From Streptomyces sp. HSG2 (GTDB taxonomy: Bacteria > Actinomycetota > Actinomycetes > Streptomycetales > Streptomycetaceae): a DNA stretch of 64,000 nt. Of the stretch, positions 10,260 to 19,400 are shown in pieces. The position numbers and the translations under genes were made by a program. The notes beneath the pieces are model-generated. The model saw only the letters and a list, made by a program, of their open reading frames with translations, did no database searches and was not told the origin of the DNA. Positions within the stretch are counted from its first letter, which is position 1; each line of letters starts with the position of its first letter. Location: positions 3,658,001 through 3,722,000 of the forward strand of contig NZ_CP066801.1 of assembly GCF_016598575.1 (NCBI RefSeq), given 5' to 3'.

Positions 10260-10912
10260 GCGTGTTGGCGCAAACTCCGGCCTACACCCTGCGGGCCCAC
10301 CGACTCTCCCATCCCGTCGAGTCCTACGGCTACCGCCTCACCGAGCCCGACGGTCACCGCATGCTGCCCGAGCGGCTCGCCGCCCACGGGATTCGGGGGG
10401 CCGACGTCGGTCGCCTCCAGAGCCAAGGACGGTTGGGCGCCGTCCGTCTGGAGGACGTCGCCGAGCCGCGCCCCGGCCAGCGGTTCGCGTTCGTCATGGA
10501 CACCCGGCTGTGCGACGGGGTGTACGCGCTCGCCGAGGGGTGCGACCTGCTGGCCATCGAGTCCACCTTCCTCGACGAGGACGAGCGGCAGGCCGTCGAG
10601 TACGGACATCTGACGGCCGGACAGGCCGGTCGCGTGGCCCGCGAGGCGGGCGTGCGTCACCTGGTCCTCACCCACTTCAGTCAGCGCTATCCCGATCCGG
10701 CGGAGTTCGGACGGCAGGCCCGGGCCGCCGGTTTCGACGGCGAGTTGACCGTGGCACGGGATCTGCTCCGGGTCGCCGTCCCGCCGCGTCGCTGAGGCGG
10801 GACGGGCCTGCCGTGCCACGCGGGCCCTCCTCGCCCCGGCCGCCCGGCGCCGGAGCGTCCCCGGACGGGACCCCTGCGAGGCGACCGACGCCGGACCTCG
10901 TACGATGCCCGG

Positions 10913-11905
10913 ATGCCTCTGCCCAAAGCCGAACTGCACGTCCACATCGAAGGCACCCTGGAGCCCGAGCCGGCCTTCGAGTTCGCCGCGCGCAACGGTG
11001 TGCCGCTTCCCTACCCCGACGCCGCCGCCCTGCGCGCCGCCTACCGGTTCGGCGACCTCGGCTCCTTCCTGGATCTGTACTACGCGCTGATGTCCGTCCT
11101 GCGCACCGAGCGGGACTTCACCGAACTGGCCGACGCCTACCTGGCCCGCGCCGCGGCGCAGGGGGTGCGGCACGCGGAGATCTTCTTCGATCCCCAGGCG
11201 CACCTGTCGCGCGGCGTCGCGATGGGCACGGTGGTGGAAGGGCTCTGGCGGGCGTTGGGCAGAGCCGAGCGCGACCACGGCGTCTCCACCCGTCTCATCA
11301 TGTGCTTCCTCCGCGACGAGAGTGTGGAGTCCGCCATGAGGACGCTCGACGAGGCGCGACCGTACCTGGACCGGATCACCGGTGTCGGACTGGACTCCGC
11401 CGAGGTGGGCCATCCGCCGGGGCCGTTCCGCGAGGTGTTCCTGGCCGCCGCCGACCTCGGCCTGCGGCGGGTCGCGCACGCGGGGGAGGAGGGCCCTCCG
11501 GAGTACGTCACCGAGGCCCTCGACGCGCTCGGCGTCGAACGCGTCGACCACGGGTTGCGCTGCCTGGAGGACCCGGCGCTGGTGGAGCGGCTGGTACGAG
11601 ACCGGGTTCCGCTGACCCTGTGCCCCCTCTCCAACGTGCGCCTGCGGACCGTGGACACCCTCGCGGATCATCCGTTGCCCGCGATGATGGACGCCGGGCT
11701 GATGTGCACGGTCAACTCGGACGACCCCGCGTATTTCGGCGGCTATGTCCAGGACGCCTTCGACGCGGTCCGCGACGCCCTGGCGTTGTCCCCCGAGCGG
11801 CTGCGGGAACTCGCCCGGAACTCCTTCGAGGCCGCGTTCCTCGACGACGACGAGGAACGCAGGTCCCGCTATGTGGCCGAGGTGGAGGGATACGTCTTCC
11901 CCTGA
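10913..11905 (+). CDS. Adenosine deaminase family protein
   Basis: A 330-residue amidohydrolase-fold enzyme with the zinc ligands HVH (ELHVHIEGT, residue 10), a VAHAGEEG motif carrying the third histidine, and the NSDDPA aspartate pair. The family deaminates adenosine or adenine to inosine or hypoxanthine in purine salvage. The EIFFDPQAH segment and the length resemble adenine-deaminase-like members, so substrate choice is uncertain. Confidence 0.9.
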   Translation: MPLPKAELHVHIEGTLEPEPAFEFAARNGVPLPYPDAAALRAAYRFGDLGSFLDLYYALMSVLRTERDFTELADAYLARAAAQGVRHAEIFFDPQAHLSRGVAMGTVVEGLWRALGRAERDHGVSTRLIMCFLRDESVESAMRTLDEARPYLDRITGVGLDSAEVGHPPGPFREVFLAAADLGLRRVAHAGEEGPPEYVTEALDALGVERVDHGLRCLEDPALVERLVRDRVPLTLCPLSNVRLRTVDTLADHPLPAMMDAGLMCTVNSDDPAYFGGYVQDAFDAVRDALALSPERLRELARNSFEAAFLDDDEERRSRYVAEVEGYVFP

Positions 11906-12086
11906 CCTCCTCCGCGGCCGGCAGGCCGGGGATTCCCGCCTGCCGCCACCGGTCGGGCGGGGGCTCGGACGGGTTCCCGCCGCGCGGTGCGGGCGCGGGT
12001 GCCCCTCCTCGGCAGGCGCGGCTTCCGGCCGGTCGCGATCGACCGGCGGGCGTTCCCCGCGAAGCGGACCGTCTCCCCGCCCGCGG

Positions 12087-13439
12087 TCAGGAGGCCGACG
12101 AGCCGGGGTTGGTGGCCGCTTGGCGGGGCCCCGCGGTCCCGTAGTCGCCCCGGACCGGGGCCTTGGCCGGGTCGACCGGGATGACGACCACCGGTTGTTC
12201 CGGCGCGCCGACCTCGGGTACGGCGCCGCTCGGGGTGCCGGTGGCCCCGGCGACGACGGCGGCCGGGTGTCCCCCGCGTCGTCGGATCGCTCCGGCCAAC
12301 AGCGGGCGTCCGCCGGCGGACAGCGCCACCGCGGTCATCGGCAGCGCCGCCAGGAGGAGAAGGAGGCTCAGGACGAGGCCCATCAGCGGGAAGCCGGCCC
12401 GGGCGGACAACACGCCCCCGGCCAGCGGTCCGGCGGCGGCTCCCAGGGAGGCCGCCGACCCCACGAGCACCGCCCACCGTCCGCGCGGGTCGAGCGAGGC
12501 GGCCAGGCCGATCAGGTACGACAGCACCACCGGGTACAGGGCGTTCCACGCGATCTCGCCGGCGGCGAACGTCACCGGGCCGGTGGAGGAGGCGGTCAGC
12601 GCGACACACCCGGCGATCACGACCGTGCCACCGCCGATCGGGATCGCACGCCCCAGCCGGGAGCCGAGCACACCCGCCGCGAGCACCCCGAGGAGACCGG
12701 CCCCGAGGGCCACCGCCAGCACCGCGCCCAGCGCCGCCTCCCCGAGGCCCGCCTGGTCCAGCCCGATCCGGCCGCTGACGCCCCAGAGGGAGTTCTGTGC
12801 CAGAGCCCAGCAGGCCATCGCCGCCGCCAGCACCACTCCGGCGCGCCGGCGGACGAGTGGTGAGCGGCGGGGTGCGTGCTCGCCCGGCGGCCTGCCGTGC
12901 CCCGTCCCGGCCGGAAGGCGGCCGGTCAGCGGCCAGACCACCGACGCCGTCAGGGCGATCGCGGCCATCGGGGTGCCGTGGCCGGGCCCGAGGCGGGGCA
13001 CGACGAGGTAGACCAGGCCGGCCAGGGCGGAAACGGTGAGCAGGCCGAGGGTGGACGTCCGGTGGGCATCCCGCTCCGCGGCGATGCGGGTGGCGGCGAC
13101 CGTCGTCGCGGTGCCGGAGCCGAAGCCGCCGACCACCGCCCCGACCACGACGGCCGGCACGGCCGTGGTCAGTGCGGCGGTTCCGTAGCCGAGAACCGCC
13201 AGGGAGAGGCCGATCCTGGCCAGCCGTCGGGGTCCGGTGCGCTCGACCCGGGTGGCCAGGAGGAAGCCCGCGCCGGCCGCACTCAGCAGCAGGGCGCTGC
13301 CGACGGCCCCCGCCTGAGTGGGGGTCAGTGCCAGGTCGGTGTCCAGCCTGCCGACCGTCGTGGGCAGCAGGTAGGGAGCGAGGTAGCCGGCGGTGAAGAG
13401 GGCGACGAGAGGCCAGGAGGCGGTGCGGGGGGCGAACAC
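12087..13439 (-). CDS. MFS transporter
   Basis: A polytopic membrane protein with about 11-12 hydrophobic segments, beginning WPLVALFTAGYLAPYLLP and including a RVERTGPRRLARIG loop of the major facilitator type. It ends in a polar tail. Substrate unknown. The reading frame extends to ATG 13637, but that adds 66 Pro/Arg-rich residues and puts the start codon inside a palindromic operator, so GTG 13439 just before the first membrane segment is preferred. It is convergent with the adenosine deaminase gene. Confidence 0.78.
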   Translation of the reverse strand: MFAPRTASWPLVALFTAGYLAPYLLPTTVGRLDTDLALTPTQAGAVGSALLLSAAGAGFLLATRVERTGPRRLARIGLSLAVLGYGTAALTTAVPAVVVGAVVGGFGSGTATTVAATRIAAERDAHRTSTLGLLTVSALAGLVYLVVPRLGPGHGTPMAAIALTASVVWPLTGRLPAGTGHGRPPGEHAPRRSPLVRRRAGVVLAAAMACWALAQNSLWGVSGRIGLDQAGLGEAALGAVLAVALGAGLLGVLAAGVLGSRLGRAIPIGGGTVVIAGCVALTASSTGPVTFAAGEIAWNALYPVVLSYLIGLAASLDPRGRWAVLVGSAASLGAAAGPLAGGVLSARAGFPLMGLVLSLLLLLAALPMTAVALSAGGRPLLAGAIRRRGGHPAAVVAGATGTPSGAVPEVGAPEQPVVVIPVDPAKAPVRGDYGTAGPRQAATNPGSSAS

Positions 13440-13636
13440 GGGCGTTCCCAGGGCGTGGCGGGGCAGGGGGCGGTACGGCGAGAGGTTCGCCGGAGAGGCG
13501 GTGTGTGGCAGGTGCGAGGTGCGAGGGGCGCGGTGGGGCAGGGGGGTGCGGCGGGCCGAGGGCGTCGGTCGTGGACCGAGGCGAGCACGGGGCCAATTTG
13601 TATCAAGGGGGAGGAGCGACCGACGAGGACAATTCA

Positions 13637-13652
13637 TGTGATGTGAATCACA
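13637..13652. promoter_or_regulatory. CRP/FNR-type palindromic operator
   Basis: TGTGA-N6-TCACA is a perfect match to the classical CRP half-sites, inside a longer perfect palindrome (CATGTGAT / ATCACATG, 13635-13654). It lies in the 463-bp gap between the divergent MFS and PfkB genes. The rest of the gap shows no gene I can support. Confidence 0.55.
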
Positions 13653-13902
13653 TGTGGTTTCGGTATGAACTACTGGGGTAGCAGCCTCGGGCTCCCTTGC
13701 GTCGGGACCTGCCGTGAGGTCGCCTCGCGCGCCTCCCCGCGTGGTGTGCCGGCGGGCCCGGACAGCGGTGTGCGGCGCGCGGGGGAGGGGCGGCCGGGGT
13801 CGAGGCCGCCCTGCCTCCCGGCGCGGGCCGGGCGGGGGCACGGCACCGTGGTGCACACTGGCCTCACCCGCCCCGTGTCCCACCCGCGACAGGGAGCGCA
13901 CC

Positions 13903-15051
13903 GTGACAGCGTCCCCAGAGCCCCCTCAGAGCGCGGCCTCGCCGCCCGCTTCCCGTCGTCACGCGCCGAGACCCACCGCGCAGGTCGATCCGCTGGCCCG
14001 CCTGCGCGCCCCGGGGGACCCGCACCACGATGTCCACCTCACCGGAGCGGTCTTCCTCGACATCGTCTTCACCGGCCTCGACTCCGCGCCGCTCCGGGGG
14101 AGCGAGTCCTGGGCCAAGGGGATGGGGTCGAGCCCGGGCGGCGTGGCGAACCTGGCGGTCGCACTGGCCAGACTGGGGCTGCGCACCTCGCTTGCCGGCG
14201 CCTTCGGCGACGACCACTACGGGGACCACTGCCGGGATTCCCTCGCCCGGGGAGAGGGAATCGACCTGAGCCTGTCCCGCACCGTGCCCGGCTGGCATTC
14301 GCCGGTGACGGTGTCCATGGCGTACGAGGGCGAGCGCACCATGGTCTCCCACGGCCACGAGCCGCCCGAGCGGCCGGCCCCCGCCGGCCCGCCGCCGGCC
14401 CGGGCCGCCGTCGCCTCCCTCGCGCCGGGGCACCCCGCCCCGTGGATCGCCCGGGCCGCCGCGCGGGGGACCCGCCTCTTCGCCGACGTCGGCTGGGACG
14501 AGACCGGAGCCTGGGACCTCGCCTCCCTGGAGGACCTCGACCGCTGCGAGGCATTTCTCCCCAACGCCGAGGAGGCCATGCGCTACACCCGGACCGACTC
14601 CCCGCGCGCCGCGGCGCACGCCCTTACCGACCACGTGCCCGTCGCCGTCGTGACCCTGGGCGCCCAGGGCGCCTACGCCGTGGATCGGCGCACCGGGGAG
14701 ACCGCCGAGGTGCCCGCGATCGATGTCGAGGCGCTGGATCCGACGGGCGCGGGAGACGTCTTCGTGGCCGGTTTCGTGACCGGCACGCTCGCCGGCTGGC
14801 CGTTGGCCGACCGGCTCGCCTTCGCGGGGCTGACCGCCGCGCTGTCCGTCCAGGAGTTCGGCGGCTCGCTGTCGGCACCGGGGTGGTGCGAGATCGCCGC
14901 CTGGTGGCGGACGGTGCGCGAAGTGCGGCACCAGGACCCGTCCCCGCTGCGCAGGTACGCCTTTCTCGCCGACCTCGTGCCCCGGGAGCCGATCCGGCCG
15001 TGGCCGCTGCGCCGGGCCGTGCCGACCATCGGCTTCCGACCGCCGCGCTGA
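13903..15051 (+). CDS. PfkB-family carbohydrate kinase
   Basis: A 382-residue ribokinase-fold protein. The early GGVANLAVALARLG block and the C-terminal signature DPTGAGDVFVAGF, containing the catalytic aspartate, identify the PfkB family. The sugar substrate cannot be told from sequence. GTG 13903 is preceded by AGGGAG. It is the last chromosomal gene before the island; its stop is 120 bp from the first ISX end. Confidence 0.9.
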   Translation: MTASPEPPQSAASPPASRRHAPRPTAQVDPLARLRAPGDPHHDVHLTGAVFLDIVFTGLDSAPLRGSESWAKGMGSSPGGVANLAVALARLGLRTSLAGAFGDDHYGDHCRDSLARGEGIDLSLSRTVPGWHSPVTVSMAYEGERTMVSHGHEPPERPAPAGPPPARAAVASLAPGHPAPWIARAAARGTRLFADVGWDETGAWDLASLEDLDRCEAFLPNAEEAMRYTRTDSPRAAAHALTDHVPVAVVTLGAQGAYAVDRRTGETAEVPAIDVEALDPTGAGDVFVAGFVTGTLAGWPLADRLAFAGLTAALSVQEFGGSLSAPGWCEIAAWWRTVREVRHQDPSPLRRYAFLADLVPREPIRPWPLRRAVPTIGFRPPR

Positions 15052-15671
15052 CCACGTCGGGCGGGCCCGGCGGAGGACGCCGCGGCCCGTGTCGGCAGCG
15101 GCGTCGGGGCGGCGGGCCGGCGGGGCGTCGGGAGCGGAGACCGAGCCGCCCCCGCCAAGGCCCGGGTCTCAGAGTGCGGAACGTGAGCTCTTGTCCGTTT
15201 CGTGATTGAGGGTTGGGGAAGGACCGCTGGTCGTGGGTTCGGGGTGGCCTTCAGGTCTCGGGGCGGGTGAACAAGCCGGGTTCAGGTTCGACGAGGATGC
15301 CGCGGCTGACCAGGCGTTTCAGTTTGGAGCGGATGCCTTCGGTGTTCTTCGGGAGGGTCGGCAGGTCGAGGGCCTGGCAGAGGTCGCGGGCGCGCATCGG
15401 TCGGCCCTCGTCGGCCAGGGCGGTGAGGATCTGCTGGTAGGCGGGGTGGTCCGGGATGTCGGGGCGGTCCGGCTCAGTGGCGGGTGTGGGCAGTGGGAGA
15501 GCGAGGAGGGTCTTGCGGGTGATGCGCAGGTTCTCGCTCTCCGCGTCGATCTCGCCGAGCCGCACTCTGAGAGTGCGGTATGTGGCGTTCTGTCGGTCTT
15601 GTCATCGCTCGATGGTGTGACGTTGGGGCATCGTTGCCGGTCAGGCGTTCGGGGTTCGCTTGGGTTGTGGC

Positions 15672-16502
15672 ATGAGCATGCGCAAGCCGTACCCGAGTGA
15701 TCTCACCGATGAGCAGTGGGAGCTCGTCGAACCCGTGATCACGGCGTGGAAGGCCCGGCATCCGTCGGTCAGCGGGCATCAGGGGAAGTACGCGATGCGG
15801 GAGATCGTGAACGCCATCCTCTACCAGAATCGCACGGGGTGTCAGTGGGAGTTCCTGCCCCACGACATGCCCCCGCCCGGAGCGGTGAAGTACTACTTCT
15901 ACCTCTGGCGCGACGAGGGCACCGACCAGGACATTCACGACCTGCTGCGCTGGCATCTGCGAGAGAAGCGGAAACGATTAGCCGACCCGAGCCTGGTGAT
16001 CCTGGACACGCAGAGCATCCACGCCGCAGTCGGCGTCCCGGCCACGACGACCGGCAAGGACGCCGCGAAAAGGGTGCCGGGGAGGAAGAGATGCCTGGCC
16101 GTGGACGTACTGGGCCTGGTCGTGGACTGCGTCGTCCTGCCCGCCTCCGCGCACGAGAACACCGCCGGCATCGCCCTGCTGGACGGTGTCGCCGGGCAGT
16201 GCGACACCGTGGCCAAAGCCCTGGTCGACCAGGGCTTCAAGAAGAAGGTCGTCGATCACGGCAAGAACGTGGGCATCGACGTCGAGATCGTCGAGCGCAA
16301 CCCGGCCGGCAAGGGCTTCGTCGTGCAGGCCAAGCGGTGGATCGTGGAGCAGACGAACGGGATCCTGATGTTCTACCGCCGTCTCGTACGCGACTACGAA
16401 CACCGGCCCGCCTCCTCCCGATCCCGCGTCTTCTGGGCGATGACCTCCGTGATGAGCCGCCGACTCACCGGAGCCACCCTCGCTTCCTGGAGGACCACGT
16501 GA
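15672..16502 (+). CDS. IS5-family transposase (ISX-B)
   Basis: About 276 residues. The N-terminal YPSDLTDEQWELVEPVI segment is the DUF4096-type DNA-binding domain of IS5 transposases. The DDE domain follows: VILDTQSI, then an AVDVLGLV aspartate, and a C-terminal glutamate in WIVEQTNGILMFYRRLVRDYE. It is the only intact ISX transposase in the window and could act on the other ISX ends. An in-frame ATG at 15660 is possible. Confidence 0.92.
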   Translation: MSMRKPYPSDLTDEQWELVEPVITAWKARHPSVSGHQGKYAMREIVNAILYQNRTGCQWEFLPHDMPPPGAVKYYFYLWRDEGTDQDIHDLLRWHLREKRKRLADPSLVILDTQSIHAAVGVPATTTGKDAAKRVPGRKRCLAVDVLGLVVDCVVLPASAHENTAGIALLDGVAGQCDTVAKALVDQGFKKKVVDHGKNVGIDVEIVERNPAGKGFVVQAKRWIVEQTNGILMFYRRLVRDYEHRPASSRSRVFWAMTSVMSRRLTGATLASWRTT

Positions 16503-16921
16503 GCGAGAACCCACAGGTCAAAGCCATCCTGGAACACATCGAAACCCGCGAGCGTGAACTAGCCGACCAGGCCGGGCAGTTCCGGGACCGCATCGAGGAG
16601 CTCAGAGTGCGGCTCGGCGAGATCGACGCGGAGAGCGAGAACCTGCGCATCACCCGCAAGACCCTCCTCGCTCTCCCACTGCCCACACCCGCCACTGAGC
16701 CGGACCGCCCCGACATCCCGGACCACCCCGCCTACCAGCAGATCCTCACCGCCCTGGCCGACGAGGGCCGACCGATGCGCGCCCGCGACCTCTGCCAGGC
16801 CCTCGACCTGCCGACCCTCCCGAAGAACACCGAAGGCATCCGCTCCAAACTGAAACGCCTGGTCAGCCGCGGCATCCTCGTCGAACCTGAACCCGGCTTG
16901 TTCACCCGCCCCGAGACCTGA
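16499..16921 (+). CDS. ISX accessory protein, coiled-coil plus winged-helix-like
   Basis: A 140-residue protein beginning VSENPQVKAILEHIETRERE in GTGA overlap with the transposase stop. The first 60 residues are heptad-like and charged, predicting a coiled coil. The rest (HPAYQQILTALADEGRPMRA, then TEGIRSKLKRLVSRGILVE) looks like a winged helix. Second genes are unusual in IS5 elements; I infer a DNA-binding or regulatory partner of the transposase but have no direct evidence. Confidence 0.75.
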   Translation: MSENPQVKAILEHIETRERELADQAGQFRDRIEELRVRLGEIDAESENLRITRKTLLALPLPTPATEPDRPDIPDHPAYQQILTALADEGRPMRARDLCQALDLPTLPKNTEGIRSKLKRLVSRGILVEPEPGLFTRPET

Positions 16922-17524
16922 AGGCCACCCCGAACCCACGACCAGCGGTCCTTCCCCAACCCTCAATCACGAAACGGACAAGAGCTCACGTTCCGCACTC
17001 TGAGCTCCTCGATGCGGTCCCGGAACTGCCCGGCCTGGTCGGCTAGTTCACGCTCGCGGGTTTCGATGTGTTCCAGGATGGCTTTGACCTGTGGGTTCTC
17101 GCTCACGTGGTCCTCCAGGAAGCGAGGGTGGCTCCGGTGAGTCGGCGGCTCATCACGGAGGTCATCGCCCAGAAGACGCGGGATCGGGAGGAGGCGGGCC
17201 GGTGTTCGTAGTCGCGTACGAGACGGCGGTAGAACATCAGGATCCCGTTCGTCTGCTCCACGATCCACCGCTTGGCCTGCACGACGAAGCCCTTGCCGGC
17301 CGGGTTGCGCTCGACGATCTCGACGTCGATGCCCACGTTCTTGCCGTGATCGACGACCTTCTTCTTGAAGCCCTGGTCGACCAGGGCTTTGGCCCAAGGC
17401 CGTGAAGTTAGGGTTCGGGAGCCGACGTCAAGATGTCGATGCTGATGGTGGCCTTGTACGTGTGGCGGTCGACCTTGATGCTCTTGTAGGCGTATCGGGA
17501 CAAGGGCCGTTTGACCGCGCGGGG

Positions 17525-19400
17525 GACTCTGTTGCGCATTTTGGCTGGTGCTACGCGGCGAGTTGGTAGACGAGGCGGGACAGGCGGCTTGTCCAGGATC
17601 GTCTGGTGCGGTGGGGCTGGCGGCTGGCCCAGTGGGCGTCGAGCCGGATGATGTTGATCGCGGTGGCGGAGAAGGCGTGTTGGAGGGTGACCTTGGGCAG
17701 GCCGCGGTAGCGGGCCCGGCGCATCCCGGTGACGTCGAGGGCCTGGTTGATGGTGCCCTCGACACCTGCACGCAGGGCGTACTTGGCCTGCCAGGTGTCG
17801 CTCTTCTGCTCGGCGCGGGCGGCGGTGACGTGCTCGTGGACCTCGCGGGGCCGCAGGGTGAGCATGCGATTGCCGCGGACGGCAGCGGTGCACCGCTCGC
17901 GGGAGGGGCAGGGGCGGCAGTCACCGCCGGCGAAGGCGATCACGATGGCGTCGCGGCCGTGCTGTTGCACGGGATACCAGCCGGTGCTGGTGCTGCCCTC
18001 GGGGCAGGTCACCTGGCGGGTGTTCCAGTCGATCCGGAACGCGGCCTTGTCGAAGCCCTCGGCCTCCCGTGCCTGGCGGGAGTGGTCGCCGAGGAGCGGG
18101 GTGATCATGGTGATGCCGTCGCGGGCCGCGTCGGTGACGAGGTCGGCGGAGGGGTAGCCGGAGTCGAGGTAGTGCTCGCCCGGCTTGACCTGGCGTTCGG
18201 CCAGGCGGTGCTGGATGGCGGCGGTGGCAGTCACGTCCGGCGCGGTCGAGGCGGTGGTGGCCACGTCCGTGATCAGGTGCGGGGCGCCGGCCGCGGCGGG
18301 AGCGGTGCCGTCAGTGCCGCCCGCACCGTCAGTGCCGTTGTCGTTGTCGCAGGTCTCGGTGAGGTGGACCTTGTAGCCGCACCAGAACAGCTCGTCTCCC
18401 TTCGCCGACCAGCGGGCATCCGCGTCGTAGGGCGAGGCGAGCCGCAGTTGTCCGGGCGGGACGCCGTCACTGTCGGCCTCCCGCTTCCTGACCACCTCCC
18501 GTCCCGGGCGTTGCAGGTGACGTGGTAGGTCTGCACGAAGATCCGCCGCAGCAACTCCACCGGCTCCACTTCGCGCAGCCAAGCGGGGGCATCCGGCTCG
18601 CGCACGGCGCGCAGCAGCACGAGCGCGTCCTGCCCGTAGACCTCGGCGAGCCGGTCCCGCCTGGTCTTCGACGACGGCAGCCGCCAGGAATCCACGCGGG
18701 CCGCATACCGCAGCTCCCACTCGGCGACCCGCTCAGCCCCGAACCGGCCCGCCAGCCAGGACGGCGCCGCACCGGCCAGCGCCTCCAGCACCGCGCGCAC
18801 GCTCTCCCCGGCCAGCTCCAGACGGTTCAGGTCCCGCACCGCACTGATCACGTGCGTGGAGTCCGTGCGCTGTTTCCCGCCCGCGCCGACCAGGCCCTTG
18901 CCGCGGCAGTGCTCCAGCAGCCGGTCGAAGACCAAGCGCTCCATGCCGTGCTCGACCAGCCGAGCCCGGAACCTCGCCAGCACCGTGAAGTCGAAACCGG
19001 TGTCGGTCAACTCCAGTCCCAGCGCGTACTTCCACGACAGGCGCTCACGCACCGCCTCCGCGGCCTGCCGGTCGGTCAGGTTCTCCGCGAACTGCAACAC
19101 CGTGACCAGCGCCAGCATCCCCGGCGACAATCCCGCCGGCCCGCGCGCACCGAACGCCTCCGCGAACGGCTCGTCCGCGAACACCCCCGCCAACTCCTCC
19201 CGAACCCGCATCGCCAGCGAGCCGTCCGGGAACACCACCGCGGCCACCGCCGCCGTCAACTCCGGAACCTCTGGTAACCCCTGCGGCCGCATCGACACCG
19301 AGCACCGTCCTCCCCGGGCCCCGCAACAACCCGGCAGGACCCAACGGAACGATCATCCCCGACCCGACGAGGACCCCGCAGCAAAATGCGCAACAGAGTC
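17525..19400 (-). mobile_element. IS1182-family insertion sequence, copy 2
   Basis: A 1876-bp element with ends identical to copy 1 and a 6-bp flanking repeat GCGGGG (17519-17524, 19401-19406). Differences from copy 1 that I can see are two single-base indels at separate positions and one substitution near the right end. Confidence 0.94.
17551..19298 (-). pseudogene. IS1182-family transposase, frameshifted at a different site from copy 1
   Basis: Near 18504 a run of four C has become three, so the frame breaks about 20 codons further along than in copy 1. The N-terminal helical domain and the DDE domain (including KGDELFWCGYKVHLTE) are otherwise complete. Each copy is intact where the other is broken. 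Confidence 0.87.

Larger units (their letters stand above)
8008..10795 (+). pseudogene. rnz: rnz (RNase Z), split by an IS1182-family insertion
   Basis: The 5' part (8008-8383) encodes the RNase Z N-terminus with the zinc motif HFHGDHCLG. The 3' part (10260-10795) encodes the C-terminal part with MDTRLCD and LTHFSQRY. Removing 8384-10259 and one copy of the 6-bp target duplication GCGTGT (8378-8383, 10260-10265) joins DGDGV to LAQTPAYT exactly in frame, giving a protein of about 302 residues, normal for tRNase Z. The enzyme trims tRNA 3' trailers. As it stands the 5' part stops at 8385 after 125 residues, without the C-terminal ligands. Confidence 0.93.
15571..17000 (+). mobile_element. ISX copy B, intact IS5-family element
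   Basis: A 1430-bp element with GAGTGCGG at both ends and a TGA direct repeat outside (15568-15570, 17001-17003), which fits the TNA target duplications of the IS1031-type IS5 group. It carries a transposase gene and a second gene in GTGA overlap. It inserted into the accessory gene of ISX-A, directly beside an internal GAGTGCGG identical to its own terminus. Confidence 0.93.
15251..17106 (-). pseudogene. ISX-A accessory gene, interrupted by ISX-B
   Basis: The coding sequence, equivalent to 16499-16921, runs from a GTG at 17106 to 17001, is interrupted by ISX-B, and continues from 15570 to 15251. The break falls after the codons for IEEL in the coiled-coil region. Confidence 0.85.
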
